A DNA stretch of 64,000 nucleotides, from assembly GCA_018669005.1 (NCBI GenBank), contig JABJAL010000072.1, positions 124,001-188,000 of the forward strand. Direction: 5' to 3'. A model generated the notes under the pieces. The model saw only the letters and a list, made by a program, of their open reading frames with translations. It had not been told where the DNA came from and made no database searches. Origin of the DNA: Nitrospinaceae bacterium. GTDB taxonomy: Bacteria > UBA8248. Position numbers and translations under genes: made by a program. Below, piece by piece: positions 18,606 to 27,317 of the stretch (its first letter is position 1; the number at the start of each line of letters is the position of its first letter).

Positions 18606-19130
18606 TCAATTGTCGGCTTGCTCGTCCATGTCCCTAAGTTTTTTGGAAAGCTCTTTAGCCAGATGCGATGCAACCTTAAAACCCAAAGAAGGAAAAGTGT
18701 CTACAAGCGTGTCGCGCTCTAGAGAAAACAGAAGGGTTGGCCTGATCGCCCTGGCGGTGGCATTTCGGGGTTGCTCTTCCAGTACGGCCATTTCTCCGAA
18801 ACACTGACCTTGTTTGAGTCTTGAGAGTTCTGTTTCTTTTCTTACAATAGAAACATTTCCGAAAATAATCATGTAAAAACAATTTCCTGTATCGCCCTGT
18901 TCAAAAATTGTTTGGCCGGGTTCGTAGGAGCGACGGCCACATAACTTCAGAATTGATACAATCTCCCGATCATCCATTTCCGAGAAAAATGCATAATTTC
19001 CTCGAAGTTTTTTGATCAAGGTACTCAAACAAGGCTTGCCCTCTTTGGTTAACTGAAATCCCATAAATTTTTGAGGGATATCGCCTTGGGATATTTCTTC
19101 TGATTTGGTCTTTTCTCTCACCATGCTCAT
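18606..19130 (-). CDS. Cyclic-nucleotide-binding domain protein (paralogue 1)
   Basis: A 174-residue protein made of a short N-terminal tail and one cNMP-binding beta-roll (about 45-165). The phosphate-binding cassette is recognisable as FGEMAVLEEQPRNATARA, keeping the FGE and the arginine that contacts the cyclic phosphate. There is no helix-turn-helix, so it is not a CRP-type regulator; it more likely signals through protein contacts. It converges with the TPR scaffold gene 20 bases away and is a paralogue of the next gene (shared PFF/AFF..M-D-E and CGRRSYEPG/CKRENYEPG segments). Confidence 0.85.
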   Translation of the reverse strand: MSMVREKTKSEEISQGDIPQKFMGFQLTKEGKPCLSTLIKKLRGNYAFFSEMDDREIVSILKLCGRRSYEPGQTIFEQGDTGNCFYMIIFGNVSIVRKETELSRLKQGQCFGEMAVLEEQPRNATARAIRPTLLFSLERDTLVDTFPSLGFKVASHLAKELSKKLRDMDEQADN

Positions 19131-19252
19131 TTGGATTCTCTTTTGTGTAAATTTACTGGGAAAAATCTAATTGACTATGATTAATATGTGTCTATGGATT
19201 GAGGTATGCATTCCGAATGGTGTAACCGGCATCACAATTTATGGAGTTAGGT

Positions 19253-19822
19253 TTAAATTTTTGATTTTTTGACTTCTAATTGATTTACTTGTCGTTGAAG
19301 TTTTTTTATGGTTTCGTTCGCATCTCGAAGTTTTTCTGAGAGTTGGCGTGCGATGCCTTCCATCACCTTGTTGGCAAAACTTGGCATGCTCGAATGAAGA
19401 ACACCTCGCGAAATAGAAAATAGTAAAGTGGGAGAAGCAACCATGGCAGATGCTGTTCGCCGGGTGTTGTCGAGTAAAGCCATTTCACCGAAAACGGTCC
19501 CTGGGCCCATTCTCGCCACTTCCTTTTCGCCTACTGTGATAATGACTTCACCGGATACCACGAGAAAAAATTCGTTGCCATTGTCGCCTTCCCTGAATAT
19601 CCCTTTGCCGGGTTCGTAGTTTTCTCTTTTGCATAATTTTAAAAATTGCCCTACCTCCATGTCCTCCATATCCGTAAAAAATGGATAATTCCGCTGGAGC
19701 TTGTGGATTAGATTGAGGAGAGGTTTTGGGACCGATTTTTCAAACTTGATTTTCTGGGCCATCGGATTGGGAATGAGGGGATTTGGCGCCTCGGTATTTT
19801 GTTGACCAGCTGGCATATTCAA
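19253..19822 (-). CDS. Cyclic-nucleotide-binding domain protein (paralogue 2)
   Basis: A 189-residue protein with a proline-rich N-terminus, one cNMP-binding domain (about 50-165) and a C-terminal coiled coil (about 165-185, TIKKLQRQVNQLEVK). The phosphate-binding cassette reads FGEMALLDNTRRTASA and looks functional. Like its neighbour it has no DNA-binding or catalytic domain. The two genes lie 122 bases apart on the same strand and arose by duplication. The extra coiled coil suggests that this copy dimerises or docks on a partner. Confidence 0.85.
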   Translation of the reverse strand: MNMPAGQQNTEAPNPLIPNPMAQKIKFEKSVPKPLLNLIHKLQRNYPFFTDMEDMEVGQFLKLCKRENYEPGKGIFREGDNGNEFFLVVSGEVIITVGEKEVARMGPGTVFGEMALLDNTRRTASAMVASPTLLFSISRGVLHSSMPSFANKVMEGIARQLSEKLRDANETIKKLQRQVNQLEVKKSKI

Positions 19823-20034
19823 TTTCCAATTCTCCCGATGGGAAAAGCACTAAAGCCCCGGTGCAAATTGAAATTCATCCTCGCTCCGGGAGGTAGATAT
19901 AAATCTTTTATTACCCCAGCAAAATCAACCAGTCAGTAATTTACCTTAACCTGAAGAAATATTCTAAGGGAAGTAATAGCCCAAGTTGTAGTATTTGAAT
20001 ATTGAACGACACAAAAGAAATGAATTGCCCGTTT

Positions 20035-21213
20035 TTATTTGCCAAGTGCGAATTGTTCGGTAAGAGAGCTAATAATTAAAGCAGACTTTTTCAGTTCTTC
20101 GAGATCAATAAATTCATCTGGCCGATGTGCCTGCTCGATGCTGCCAGGCCCAAGCAGGTAACATTGTTGATTCCCCGTTCGTGCAGCGGCGAGCCCTGCA
20201 TCAGAGTAATAGCTGACACCCGCCGGAACGGGATTTACTCCCGTAGATTCAGAGATGGCCCTGCAGAAGATTTTTGCGTTATCCGTTTGCAGGCTGGAGA
20301 GTATGGGGGGGCGGTCTACCGAGAGCGAATTGATCTGTGCTGAGGTGCCGGGAACAGATTGACATGCCTCAGTTGCAATTCCTTCGAGCAGTTCCCGTAC
20401 TCCGGTAACGGACAAAGGGGGAACAAAACGAACATCCACCTCAATCCGGCAAGCATCAGGAACAATGTTGGTTTTACTGCCGCCATCGATGACGCTTGTC
20501 ACGATGGTGGTTTTGCCGAGCAACTCATTAGTATTGCTCATTGAGGCGGCAGCCTCTTCAAGACGAATCAAAGTTTGAGCAGCTGCCTGTATGGCATTGG
20601 CGCCCATTTGCGGCGCGGCGGCGTGAGCGCTTTTGCCTGAAAAAACGATTTCATACCAAAGAGCGCCTTTTTGAGCGGTTTTTAGCTCAAGGCTTGTGGG
20701 CTCACACGCGATGACAATATCTTCTTTCTTGATTCGACCTAGCTCAACGGCTTTTGACACTCCTTGCATCCAGGAGCACTCCTCGTCTACGACAAGACAT
20801 GCCCTGATGGAACGATTGAGGCGAGCGCCGCCATCGAGTTTCATTTTTAAATTTTTTATGGCGATCAAGCTTGCCGCCAAGCCGCCTTTCATATCGCATG
20901 AGCCTCGGCCCCAGAGTTTTCCTTCTGATATTTCTGCGGAAAAGGGGTCTTTTGTCCAGCCATCGCCAGCGGGGACAGTATCCATATGGTTTAGGTAAAC
21001 GAGCGTTGGCGCATCGGGGTTGGCACTCAATTTGGCAATAATGTTTTGGCGTCCATCGACAACATCGTCACGCTCGACATCAAGACCAAGATTTTTTAAG
21101 TAGTCCTCAGTGCGGTCAGCCATGCCCGCTTCTGTGCCGCCGGGGTTCTCGCTCCGGATTCGGATTAGTTCTTGTGTAAGGGTGACAGTTTCGTCAACAA
21201 GTGCATTATCCAT
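20035..21213 (-). CDS. M20 metallopeptidase, ArgE/DapE/ACY1 type
   Basis: Di-zinc deacylase or peptidase of 392 residues. The metal motifs are intact: NHMDTVPAGDGW (about 74-85), GRGSCDMKGG (about 102-111) and VDEECSWMQG (about 152-161), with a dimerisation domain in the middle. Members remove acyl groups from amino acids (acetylornithine, succinyl-diaminopimelate) or cut short peptides. It lies 52 bases after anmK on the same strand, so here it may act on peptides or acyl amino acids released from cell wall, which is inference. Other arginine genes are absent nearby. Confidence 0.85.
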   Translation of the reverse strand: MDNALVDETVTLTQELIRIRSENPGGTEAGMADRTEDYLKNLGLDVERDDVVDGRQNIIAKLSANPDAPTLVYLNHMDTVPAGDGWTKDPFSAEISEGKLWGRGSCDMKGGLAASLIAIKNLKMKLDGGARLNRSIRACLVVDEECSWMQGVSKAVELGRIKKEDIVIACEPTSLELKTAQKGALWYEIVFSGKSAHAAAPQMGANAIQAAAQTLIRLEEAAASMSNTNELLGKTTIVTSVIDGGSKTNIVPDACRIEVDVRFVPPLSVTGVRELLEGIATEACQSVPGTSAQINSLSVDRPPILSSLQTDNAKIFCRAISESTGVNPVPAGVSYYSDAGLAAARTGNQQCYLLGPGSIEQAHRPDEFIDLEELKKSALIISSLTEQFALGK

Positions 21214-21265
21214 TATGCCCCTTCGTTTTTAGCGGCTACGTTGTTATTGATGACACCCTTACAAA

Positions 21266-22468
21266 TTAAAGCACGGAAAGATAATTTTTGCCGGGGGTAA
21301 TATTCCCGAGGACCACGGCGTGGCTAGCTCCGGTGGCGGCGGGTATATTGGCCGGCTCGCCCCGTAGTGTCGCCCAGGCTAGAAGAGCGAAGGATACGGC
21401 TTCCACCGCGTTGGGGTCTATTTCGTGGACGGCGCTAGATACGACAGGAATCGGGTCCAGCCCTTCTTGTAAATAGCGCATCATGGATTTGTTGTGTACG
21501 CCGCCACCTCCGGCGATGATCTCTTTGGGAGGCGCATCTGTGGGAAAGTAATTATTGACGGCTTTGATGATACATCTGGCAGAGAAGGCTGTCAGTGTAG
21601 CCATTTGGTTCTCATCGCTCTCGCCGAGCGAGGCGAGTATATCGATAGTATCGCTAAGGAAAGTTTCTCCAAAAGTTTCGCGACCGGTGCTTTTCGGGGG
21701 ACGAAGTTTCAGATAAGGATGCTCCATCAACGAGGCGAGAGCTTTTTCGTTAATTTGCCCCCGAGCGGCAATCTCACCCCCGAGGTCAAACTGCGCTTTG
21801 CCGCCGGAAATTTTGTTGGCGAGGGTATCGAGGGCCATATTGGCTGGCCCGGCGTCGAACCCCATAATCCCATCTTCGCTGCTGGGGGGGATGTAGGTGA
21901 TATTCGAGATGCCCCCGAGATTCAAAAAAGCGCAGGGATAGTTGGAATTCTCGAAAAGGGTGCGGTGGGCCCACGGCGTAAGCGGAGCACCCATTCCGCC
22001 GGCAGCAACATCTCTAGATCGAAAATCCGAAATGATTGTGCTGCCTGTTTTTTCGGCAATGATGGACGGATCGCCGATTTGAAGGGTAGATGGCAGCAAT
22101 GCCCCTTGAGAGTTTTTGCCTCCCTTCGGCAGGTGCCGCACGGTCTGGCCGTGACTTCCCATGAAGTCCACCTGGTTTGGCGTCATGTGGTGTTTTTTGA
22201 TAATGGCGAGTGCCGCCTCGGCGAATACTTCGCCAACCTCGCGGTGAAGGGAGCATATTTCCTCGGTGTTAACTCCCGGATCTCCACATGCTTCAAGTAC
22301 ACGGCGACGAATTTCATCAGAATACGGATAGGATTTAAATTCAAGAACCTCGACATTCGAGGATGTGGGGGAGGCGGGGATTGATATTAATGCCGCATCT
22401 ACACCATCTGCTGAGGTTCCTGACATTAAGCCGATAGCGGTATGGCTGTGCTTGGACGAAACATTCAT
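21266..22468 (-). CDS. anmK: Anhydro-N-acetylmuramic acid kinase
   Basis: Opens and phosphorylates 1,6-anhydro-MurNAc to MurNAc-6-phosphate, returning lytic-transglycosylase products to metabolism. The N-terminal signature AIGLMSGTSADGVDAALI (about 12-29) and the nucleotide-binding IIAGGGGVHNKSMM (about 315-328) are present; 400 residues is slightly above the common 370-390. Its ATG overlaps the stop of the lytic transglycosylase gene by four bases, coupling the enzyme that makes anhydro-MurNAc to the one that salvages it. Confidence 0.95.
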   Translation of the reverse strand: MNVSSKHSHTAIGLMSGTSADGVDAALISIPASPTSSNVEVLEFKSYPYSDEIRRRVLEACGDPGVNTEEICSLHREVGEVFAEAALAIIKKHHMTPNQVDFMGSHGQTVRHLPKGGKNSQGALLPSTLQIGDPSIIAEKTGSTIISDFRSRDVAAGGMGAPLTPWAHRTLFENSNYPCAFLNLGGISNITYIPPSSEDGIMGFDAGPANMALDTLANKISGGKAQFDLGGEIAARGQINEKALASLMEHPYLKLRPPKSTGRETFGETFLSDTIDILASLGESDENQMATLTAFSARCIIKAVNNYFPTDAPPKEIIAGGGGVHNKSMMRYLQEGLDPIPVVSSAVHEIDPNAVEAVSFALLAWATLRGEPANIPAATGASHAVVLGNITPGKNYLSVL

Positions 22469-24735
22469 TTTGTTCTCTTTTTTATTGTTGATGCTTTTTT
22501 TGGTTTTTTGTATATGCGGCGATATTCGCGAAGATAACCGAGTACTTTTTTTACATAATAGCGTGTCTCTTGATACGGAATTTTCTCGATGAATACCTCG
22601 ATAGGTTCATCGCGGCGATTTTTCCACCATCGCTTTACCGGTCGTTTGCCAGCGTTGTAGCTGGCAATAGCTGGCACCAAAGCTCCCTTAAATTCTTTTA
22701 CCAGGTCACCCAGATAGCGAGCTCCCAGGCGGACATTTAGATCCGGATCGAAAAGCTTTTTATTTGACGTTAGGCGGATATTCAATTTTTTAGATAGCCG
22801 CTTGCCAGTGGCGGGCATCAATTGCATTAGTCCAATGGCGCCAGCGCGAGAAAAAGCATTTCGGTGAAATAGACTTTCTGCCCGAATGATAGCGCTGACC
22901 AACAGCGGGTTGGCCTCTCCTTTTTTTCGTGTTTTCCTGTGAATCGGAAACGCAATTTTCCAAAAGTCCATCGGGAGATCTTTGCCGCCGCCCCTGACGG
23001 CATCCCAAAAAGATTCGTGCATGATCCTGATCGCCATATCGTGCCGCTCGGCTTCAAGGTATGAGCGAGCGGCCTTTAGTCTGAAGTAAGGCGAGCCCCT
23101 AAGGTGCTTAAATTCCTCGGCTGCCAACTTGTGAAAGCCCATGGAAGACAAAAGCTCGGCAGCACGCCACCTGTTTAAAAATGCGCCTCCGGCAATATTT
23201 TTAGGGGGGCGGAGCCAATTTTTATAGCCTGTTGTCGGGAGAGAGATTTGTTTGGGCGGAAATCCGGTTCGCCGTCCAATGCGGCGAAGAGCGCCCGCCG
23301 AGAGTTGTCCGTAGTAGCGGTGGCGATATATCTGAATACATTTGCGATATAAATCCTCAGCTTTTTCTCTTTCGCCTTGTCTTTCTGCGGCAACGGCACC
23401 CCAGTAAAGGGCCGAGGATATGAGCTTATGATTTGGATACTTGAGTCCCATTTCGTTGAAATTATTATAGGCTTCGAGATAATTTCCTGTGCGGTAATTT
23501 ATCCAGGCGAGTTGCCATTGGGCCTTGGGTGCATTTGACGAATAGGGATGGTATTTCAAAACTTCCCGGTAGTAGTTCGATGCGGTTTCGTAATCAAGAT
23601 CGTCCTCGCTAACACGGGCGAGCAGAAAGCGCGTCTTGCCTGCCCATTTGCCGCGCGGGGCTTCATCTAGAAGCTGTTTCGCCTCCATTTCGAAAGCGCC
23701 CTGATCGCGACGGCGCAAATTGTTTCTTGAAAGGTAATAGCGAACCTGGGCACGGGCAGGTGAATTTGATGGAAAAAGGGGTATCGCCCGCTCAAGTGCC
23801 CTTTGGGCATTTTTCGTTTTACGAAGAGAGTAAAGCGTGAGCGATTCATAAAGTTTAATTTCACGTTGGTGTATTGAATTGGGAAAAATTCGTTTTAAGT
23901 TCTGATAGCTCTTCAGGGCTTTTTCATAGTGATAGCGTTTTTGTAATTTCCTTGCGCGAAGAAAATGATCTCGCGGGCCAAAAGGCCTGAGGCGAGGCAT
24001 TAATCCTTCGGCCAATTGTTCGGATAACTTCAATGCGCGATCTGCCTGGGAGTGTTCCGGATGGTTTGTCCAGATTCGCCTCCAAGCAGCGGCGGCGTTT
24101 CTTTTTTGCCCGGCCGAATTAAATGCTTTTGCCCGGCGGACCATAATCTCGGCGGCCCTTTCGTGTTTTGGATTATAGCGAAGAAATTCTCCCAATCGGG
24201 CGGCTGCGCGTTGGTGTTGGCCTCGCTGGGTTTCAATCGAGGCCAGTGTTTCTAAGGCATCTGGTGTGTGGATACTTCTCGGGTCTAATCGGACCATTTT
24301 TTCCAGCGATTTCCGAGCAGCCTCGTTATCATTCGCCGACATGGATGCCCTTGCCGAGAAATGCAGAATGTGAACTTTGAGAGCGGGTGCCAGATGCAGG
24401 GCTTGCTTGAAGTAAGAAACGGCATCGTGAGGACGCTTCATTTTAAGGCTGGCGTATCCGAGTAAAAATGCCCGGCGTCCGTTCCATGTCGAGGATTCTG
24501 CCTTTAATTCCGCTTCGAGTTTTTTGTAGTTTTTAGCTTTGAGAAGAAGATGGATTTTTTTTGGCAGCGAAGAGTATGTAGGTGGTTTAATTTTTGTGGC
24601 AGTTTTTTTTCTCGCGGGTGTTTTCGTCAGAGGAGGTCGAGTGGGCGAATTTTTTGTAGCGCCGAGGGACGAAATAGAATGAAAGAAGACAAGCCCAAGG
24701 CTCAGGACGAGGATGGAAATTCGTTTCGACATCAA
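22465..24735 (-). CDS. Soluble lytic transglycosylase (Slt-type) with TPR-rich N-terminus
   Basis: Exported 756-residue enzyme that cleaves the MurNAc-GlcNAc bond and leaves 1,6-anhydro-MurNAc ends. It has a signal peptide (about 1-26, ending SLGA), a long alpha-superhelix with TPR-like repeats (about 60-570) and a C-terminal SLT domain (about 605-735). The catalytic glutamate is in IIRAES, followed by GAIGLMQLMPATG and the SYNAG motif. Its ATG overlaps the stop of the M20 hydrolase gene by four bases and its own stop overlaps anmK. Identification is firm. Confidence 0.93.
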   Translation of the reverse strand: MMSKRISILVLSLGLVFFHSISSLGATKNSPTRPPLTKTPARKKTATKIKPPTYSSLPKKIHLLLKAKNYKKLEAELKAESSTWNGRRAFLLGYASLKMKRPHDAVSYFKQALHLAPALKVHILHFSARASMSANDNEAARKSLEKMVRLDPRSIHTPDALETLASIETQRGQHQRAAARLGEFLRYNPKHERAAEIMVRRAKAFNSAGQKRNAAAAWRRIWTNHPEHSQADRALKLSEQLAEGLMPRLRPFGPRDHFLRARKLQKRYHYEKALKSYQNLKRIFPNSIHQREIKLYESLTLYSLRKTKNAQRALERAIPLFPSNSPARAQVRYYLSRNNLRRRDQGAFEMEAKQLLDEAPRGKWAGKTRFLLARVSEDDLDYETASNYYREVLKYHPYSSNAPKAQWQLAWINYRTGNYLEAYNNFNEMGLKYPNHKLISSALYWGAVAAERQGEREKAEDLYRKCIQIYRHRYYGQLSAGALRRIGRRTGFPPKQISLPTTGYKNWLRPPKNIAGGAFLNRWRAAELLSSMGFHKLAAEEFKHLRGSPYFRLKAARSYLEAERHDMAIRIMHESFWDAVRGGGKDLPMDFWKIAFPIHRKTRKKGEANPLLVSAIIRAESLFHRNAFSRAGAIGLMQLMPATGKRLSKKLNIRLTSNKKLFDPDLNVRLGARYLGDLVKEFKGALVPAIASYNAGKRPVKRWWKNRRDEPIEVFIEKIPYQETRYYVKKVLGYLREYRRIYKKPKKASTIKKRTK

Positions 24736-25946
24736 CGATTAGCTTTTGGGCGGTTGGCGTGGTTCGTCTCGGATCTAAATTCAGTACGTACCTGCTCTCT
24801 TGCTTTTTTATTAAGAAGAATATCAATGCCGGTCATTGCAAGAGATTTGGCTCCGAGTATGAGTGTTTTCCTGCCTGCCTGTCCGCCAGCCGCTTTGGCG
24901 AAAGCATGTGTGTGGGCGGATACATCCGGCGCGACCATCTTTATTTCGGGATGAATGGTAGGTGTTTTTTGGCTCGCGTTTCCTACGTCGGATGAGCCCA
25001 TTTGAAGGGGGGGAAGTGGAACTGGCTCGAAGATGCCCAGGTTTTCGAGATTGTTTTTGAAAAGAGAAGCCAGCGCGGAGTTCGTTCGCATGGGTGCGTA
25101 TTCAATTGGTATTTTTTTTACACGCAGTTTTGTGCCGGTGGAGCGCGCAGCGCCCCGGGCGCATTCCGTGACTCGTTTGAGGATGGCTTTAAGGCCCTCT
25201 TGTGTTTCGCTTCTGACATAAAACCAAGCGGATGCTTTCTCCGGAATGATATTGGGTGCTTGCCCGCCTTCGGTGATAACCCCGTGGATTCTGTCGCTCT
25301 GGAGTATCTGCTGTCTCAGGGCGGAAATGGCGTTGAATGTGGCGATTACACCATCAAGCGCGTTAATGCCCTTTTCTGGCGCCGCCGAGGCATGGGAGGT
25401 TTTGCCGTAGAAATTGAACCTGAGTTCAGCCAGCGCTAAGAAATTCACTTCGGAGCGGGTTTCCGAGGAGGGGTGCATCATCATATTGGCGTCAATTCCT
25501 TGGAATAGCCCTTTGTCCGCCATGATGACTTTCCCGCCGCCGCCCTCTTCGGCCGGTGTCCCGAGAACCTGCACCTCGCCTGTCTCTGGCTTGAGAATGT
25601 TGGCGAGGGCGGCCCCGGCCCCGGCGCTGGCCATGGCGATCAGGTTGTGGCCGCATGCGTGGCCCAGGCCCGGTAAGGCATCGTATTCAGACATATACGA
25701 GACAGCAGGTTTATTTTTACCCTTGGCCGGGCGAATTGCTCTAAATGCTGTAGGCAGGCCGGCAACGCCTCGTTCAAGCTGAAAACCCTGCTCTTCGAGG
25801 AATTGTGTAATTTGAGCCGATGAGCGTTTTTCCTCAAAGGCGATTTCAGGATGTTTGTGGAGGTCGAGCGAAAGCTTCCAGAGAAGGGGAGCAATGTTGT
25901 CGATATATTCTTTGGCGGCTGCTTTTGCACGATCAAGATTCATCAT
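24732..25946 (-). CDS. M20 amidohydrolase, AbgB-like
   Basis: Di-metal amidohydrolase of about 404 residues in the M20D branch (AbgB, p-aminobenzoyl-glutamate hydrolase, and related amide hydrolases). Visible motifs are LHKHPEIAFEE, GHACGHNLIA with metal-binding C and H, TPAEEGGGGK with the catalytic glutamate, and the distal SAHTHAFAKAAGG. The ATG at 25946 is preferred to a TTG at 26006, which has no ribosome binding site. It is the first gene of the cell-wall recycling operon, so an amide or peptide substrate from peptidoglycan is possible, but folate breakdown products are equally likely. Confidence 0.85.
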   Translation of the reverse strand: MMNLDRAKAAAKEYIDNIAPLLWKLSLDLHKHPEIAFEEKRSSAQITQFLEEQGFQLERGVAGLPTAFRAIRPAKGKNKPAVSYMSEYDALPGLGHACGHNLIAMASAGAGAALANILKPETGEVQVLGTPAEEGGGGKVIMADKGLFQGIDANMMMHPSSETRSEVNFLALAELRFNFYGKTSHASAAPEKGINALDGVIATFNAISALRQQILQSDRIHGVITEGGQAPNIIPEKASAWFYVRSETQEGLKAILKRVTECARGAARSTGTKLRVKKIPIEYAPMRTNSALASLFKNNLENLGIFEPVPLPPLQMGSSDVGNASQKTPTIHPEIKMVAPDVSAHTHAFAKAAGGQAGRKTLILGAKSLAMTGIDILLNKKAREQVRTEFRSETNHANRPKANR

Positions 25947-26028
25947 AGATGAGCCTGCAGGCGGATAGAGAGTCCAATTATCACCGGAGCTTAGAATTGA
26001 TGTCAACGATTCGTTGAAAACATCTGTA

Positions 26029-26057
26029 TTGACGATGTTTTTTAAAAAAGCAATACT
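26029..26057 (+). promoter_or_regulatory. Candidate promoter of the tol-pal operon
   Basis: TTGACG (26029-26034) and AATACT (26052-26057) are spaced by 17 bases, five and four of six matching consensus. Transcription would start near 26064. Confidence 0.5.
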
Positions 26058-26131
26058 TCCTCTATCCGCCCTGGAGATAGGTCTTGCAGTTTATCCTCAC
26101 CCCTGCTTTAGCGATTGGCGAGAGTGCCGCG

Positions 26132-26836
26132 ATGGCATCTCAAGAGTTGGATGTCTGGAGCCTTGCCTTTGGCTCCAAGGGTATCGTTTTCTTTGTTTTG
26201 CTCATTTTGATTTTCTTCTCTCTTGCCTCGTGGGCGGTTATTATTTGGAAGTTTATCGAGCTCAAAAGGGCCAAGAATGCTTGTGATGAATTTTTAACGG
26301 CATTCTGGCAGGCCAAGCGCCTGGATCAGCTCTACGAAGAAGCTGCTTCTGTTGAAGGAAATCCGGTAGTAGAGGTATTTGCGGCGGGCTACCGTGAAGC
26401 GGAGCATGTTTTGCAGGTGAGGTCGAAAAATACCTCGGTCGAATCCTCCGTCCTATCGGCGGAGCTCTCGGGTGTCGAAAGCGTGGAGCGTGCGCTTCGC
26501 CGGGCGGCTAATCATGAAATATCAAATCTAGAGCGTCTTATTACGTTTCTCGCTACGACTGCCAGCGCCACTCCGTTTATCGGACTTTTTGGAACGGTCT
26601 GGGGGATCATGAATTCATTTCGGAATATTGGTAGCCAGGGCGCTGCGGGTTTGGCTGTCGTGGCCCCTGGCATCAGCGAGGCCCTCATTGCGACGGCGCT
26701 TGGCCTTGCCGCGGCTATCCCTGCCGTTATTGCCTATAACCATTTCCAGAATCAGATTAAAGTTCTTTCGGACGATATTGAAAATTTCACTGCAGATTTC
26801 CTCAATCTTGTTGGCCGCCATTTTATGAGTATGTAA
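26132..26836 (+). CDS. tolQ: Tol-Pal system protein TolQ
   Basis: Inner-membrane proton-channel subunit that powers outer-membrane constriction with TolR and TolA. It has three membrane segments: about 17-37 (with SLASWAVII, matching the TolQ N-terminus), then about 135-155 and 165-190, carrying PFIGLFGTVWGIM and the conserved small-residue helix GISEALIATALGLAAAIPAVIAYN. The ATG at 26132 gives 234 residues, the usual length. A TTG at 26084 has a better GGAG ribosome binding site and would add 16 residues, so the start is not certain. It is the first gene of the operon. Confidence 0.93.
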   Translation: MASQELDVWSLAFGSKGIVFFVLLILIFFSLASWAVIIWKFIELKRAKNACDEFLTAFWQAKRLDQLYEEAASVEGNPVVEVFAAGYREAEHVLQVRSKNTSVESSVLSAELSGVESVERALRRAANHEISNLERLITFLATTASATPFIGLFGTVWGIMNSFRNIGSQGAAGLAVVAPGISEALIATALGLAAAIPAVIAYNHFQNQIKVLSDDIENFTADFLNLVGRHFMSM

Positions 26837-26851
26837 AAAACGGAGAAAATT

Positions 26852-27301
26852 TTGGCCGCTCACATCAGCCGTGGCGGAGGTTCTCGCCTGTCGGACATCA
26901 ACGTTACGCCACTTGTGGACGTGATGCTCGTCCTGCTGATTATTTTCATGGTGACCGCTCCGATGCTTCAGCAGAGCCAGAGCCAGGTAAATGTCGATTT
27001 GCCCAACGTGTTAGCCTCTCCGGCTACAGCGGCTGAGGATGCCGTCATTATTACGGTCGATCTCAATAGCCGTGTTTTTATAAATGACAGTCAGGTGCAG
27101 CCAGCGGACCTTGGCGAAAAACTATCTGTTTTATTCAAAAGCCGTTCAAAAAAAGAGATTTTCTTGAGGGCCGATCAAAATGTACCTTATGGCGAAGTAG
27201 TCAAAACGATGGCTGTTATTCGTAAAGCGGGCATTACCCGTCTTAACATGGTGACGGAATCGCTTAAATCGAAAAGCAAAAAAACCTCATCCCGGCGTTG
27301 A
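26852..27301 (+). CDS. tolR: Tol-Pal system protein TolR
   Basis: ExbD/TolR-family protein (149 aa) with a single N-terminal membrane segment (about 22-42). It carries the proton-conducting aspartate in TPLVDVMLVLLIIFMV and a periplasmic domain that binds peptidoglycan. The TTG start has GGAG about eight bases before it. It lies 15 bases after tolQ and 16 before tolA. The C-terminus is unusually basic (KSKSKKTSSRR). Confidence 0.94.
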   Translation: MAAHISRGGGSRLSDINVTPLVDVMLVLLIIFMVTAPMLQQSQSQVNVDLPNVLASPATAAEDAVIITVDLNSRVFINDSQVQPADLGEKLSVLFKSRSKKEIFLRADQNVPYGEVVKTMAVIRKAGITRLNMVTESLKSKSKKTSSRR

Positions 27302-27317
27302 GTCTGGTCTTCTAGCT

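Noticed and set aside
21494-22384. A 296-codon plus-strand frame opposite anmK
   Set aside because: It lies wholly inside the confidently identified anmK and has no family features.
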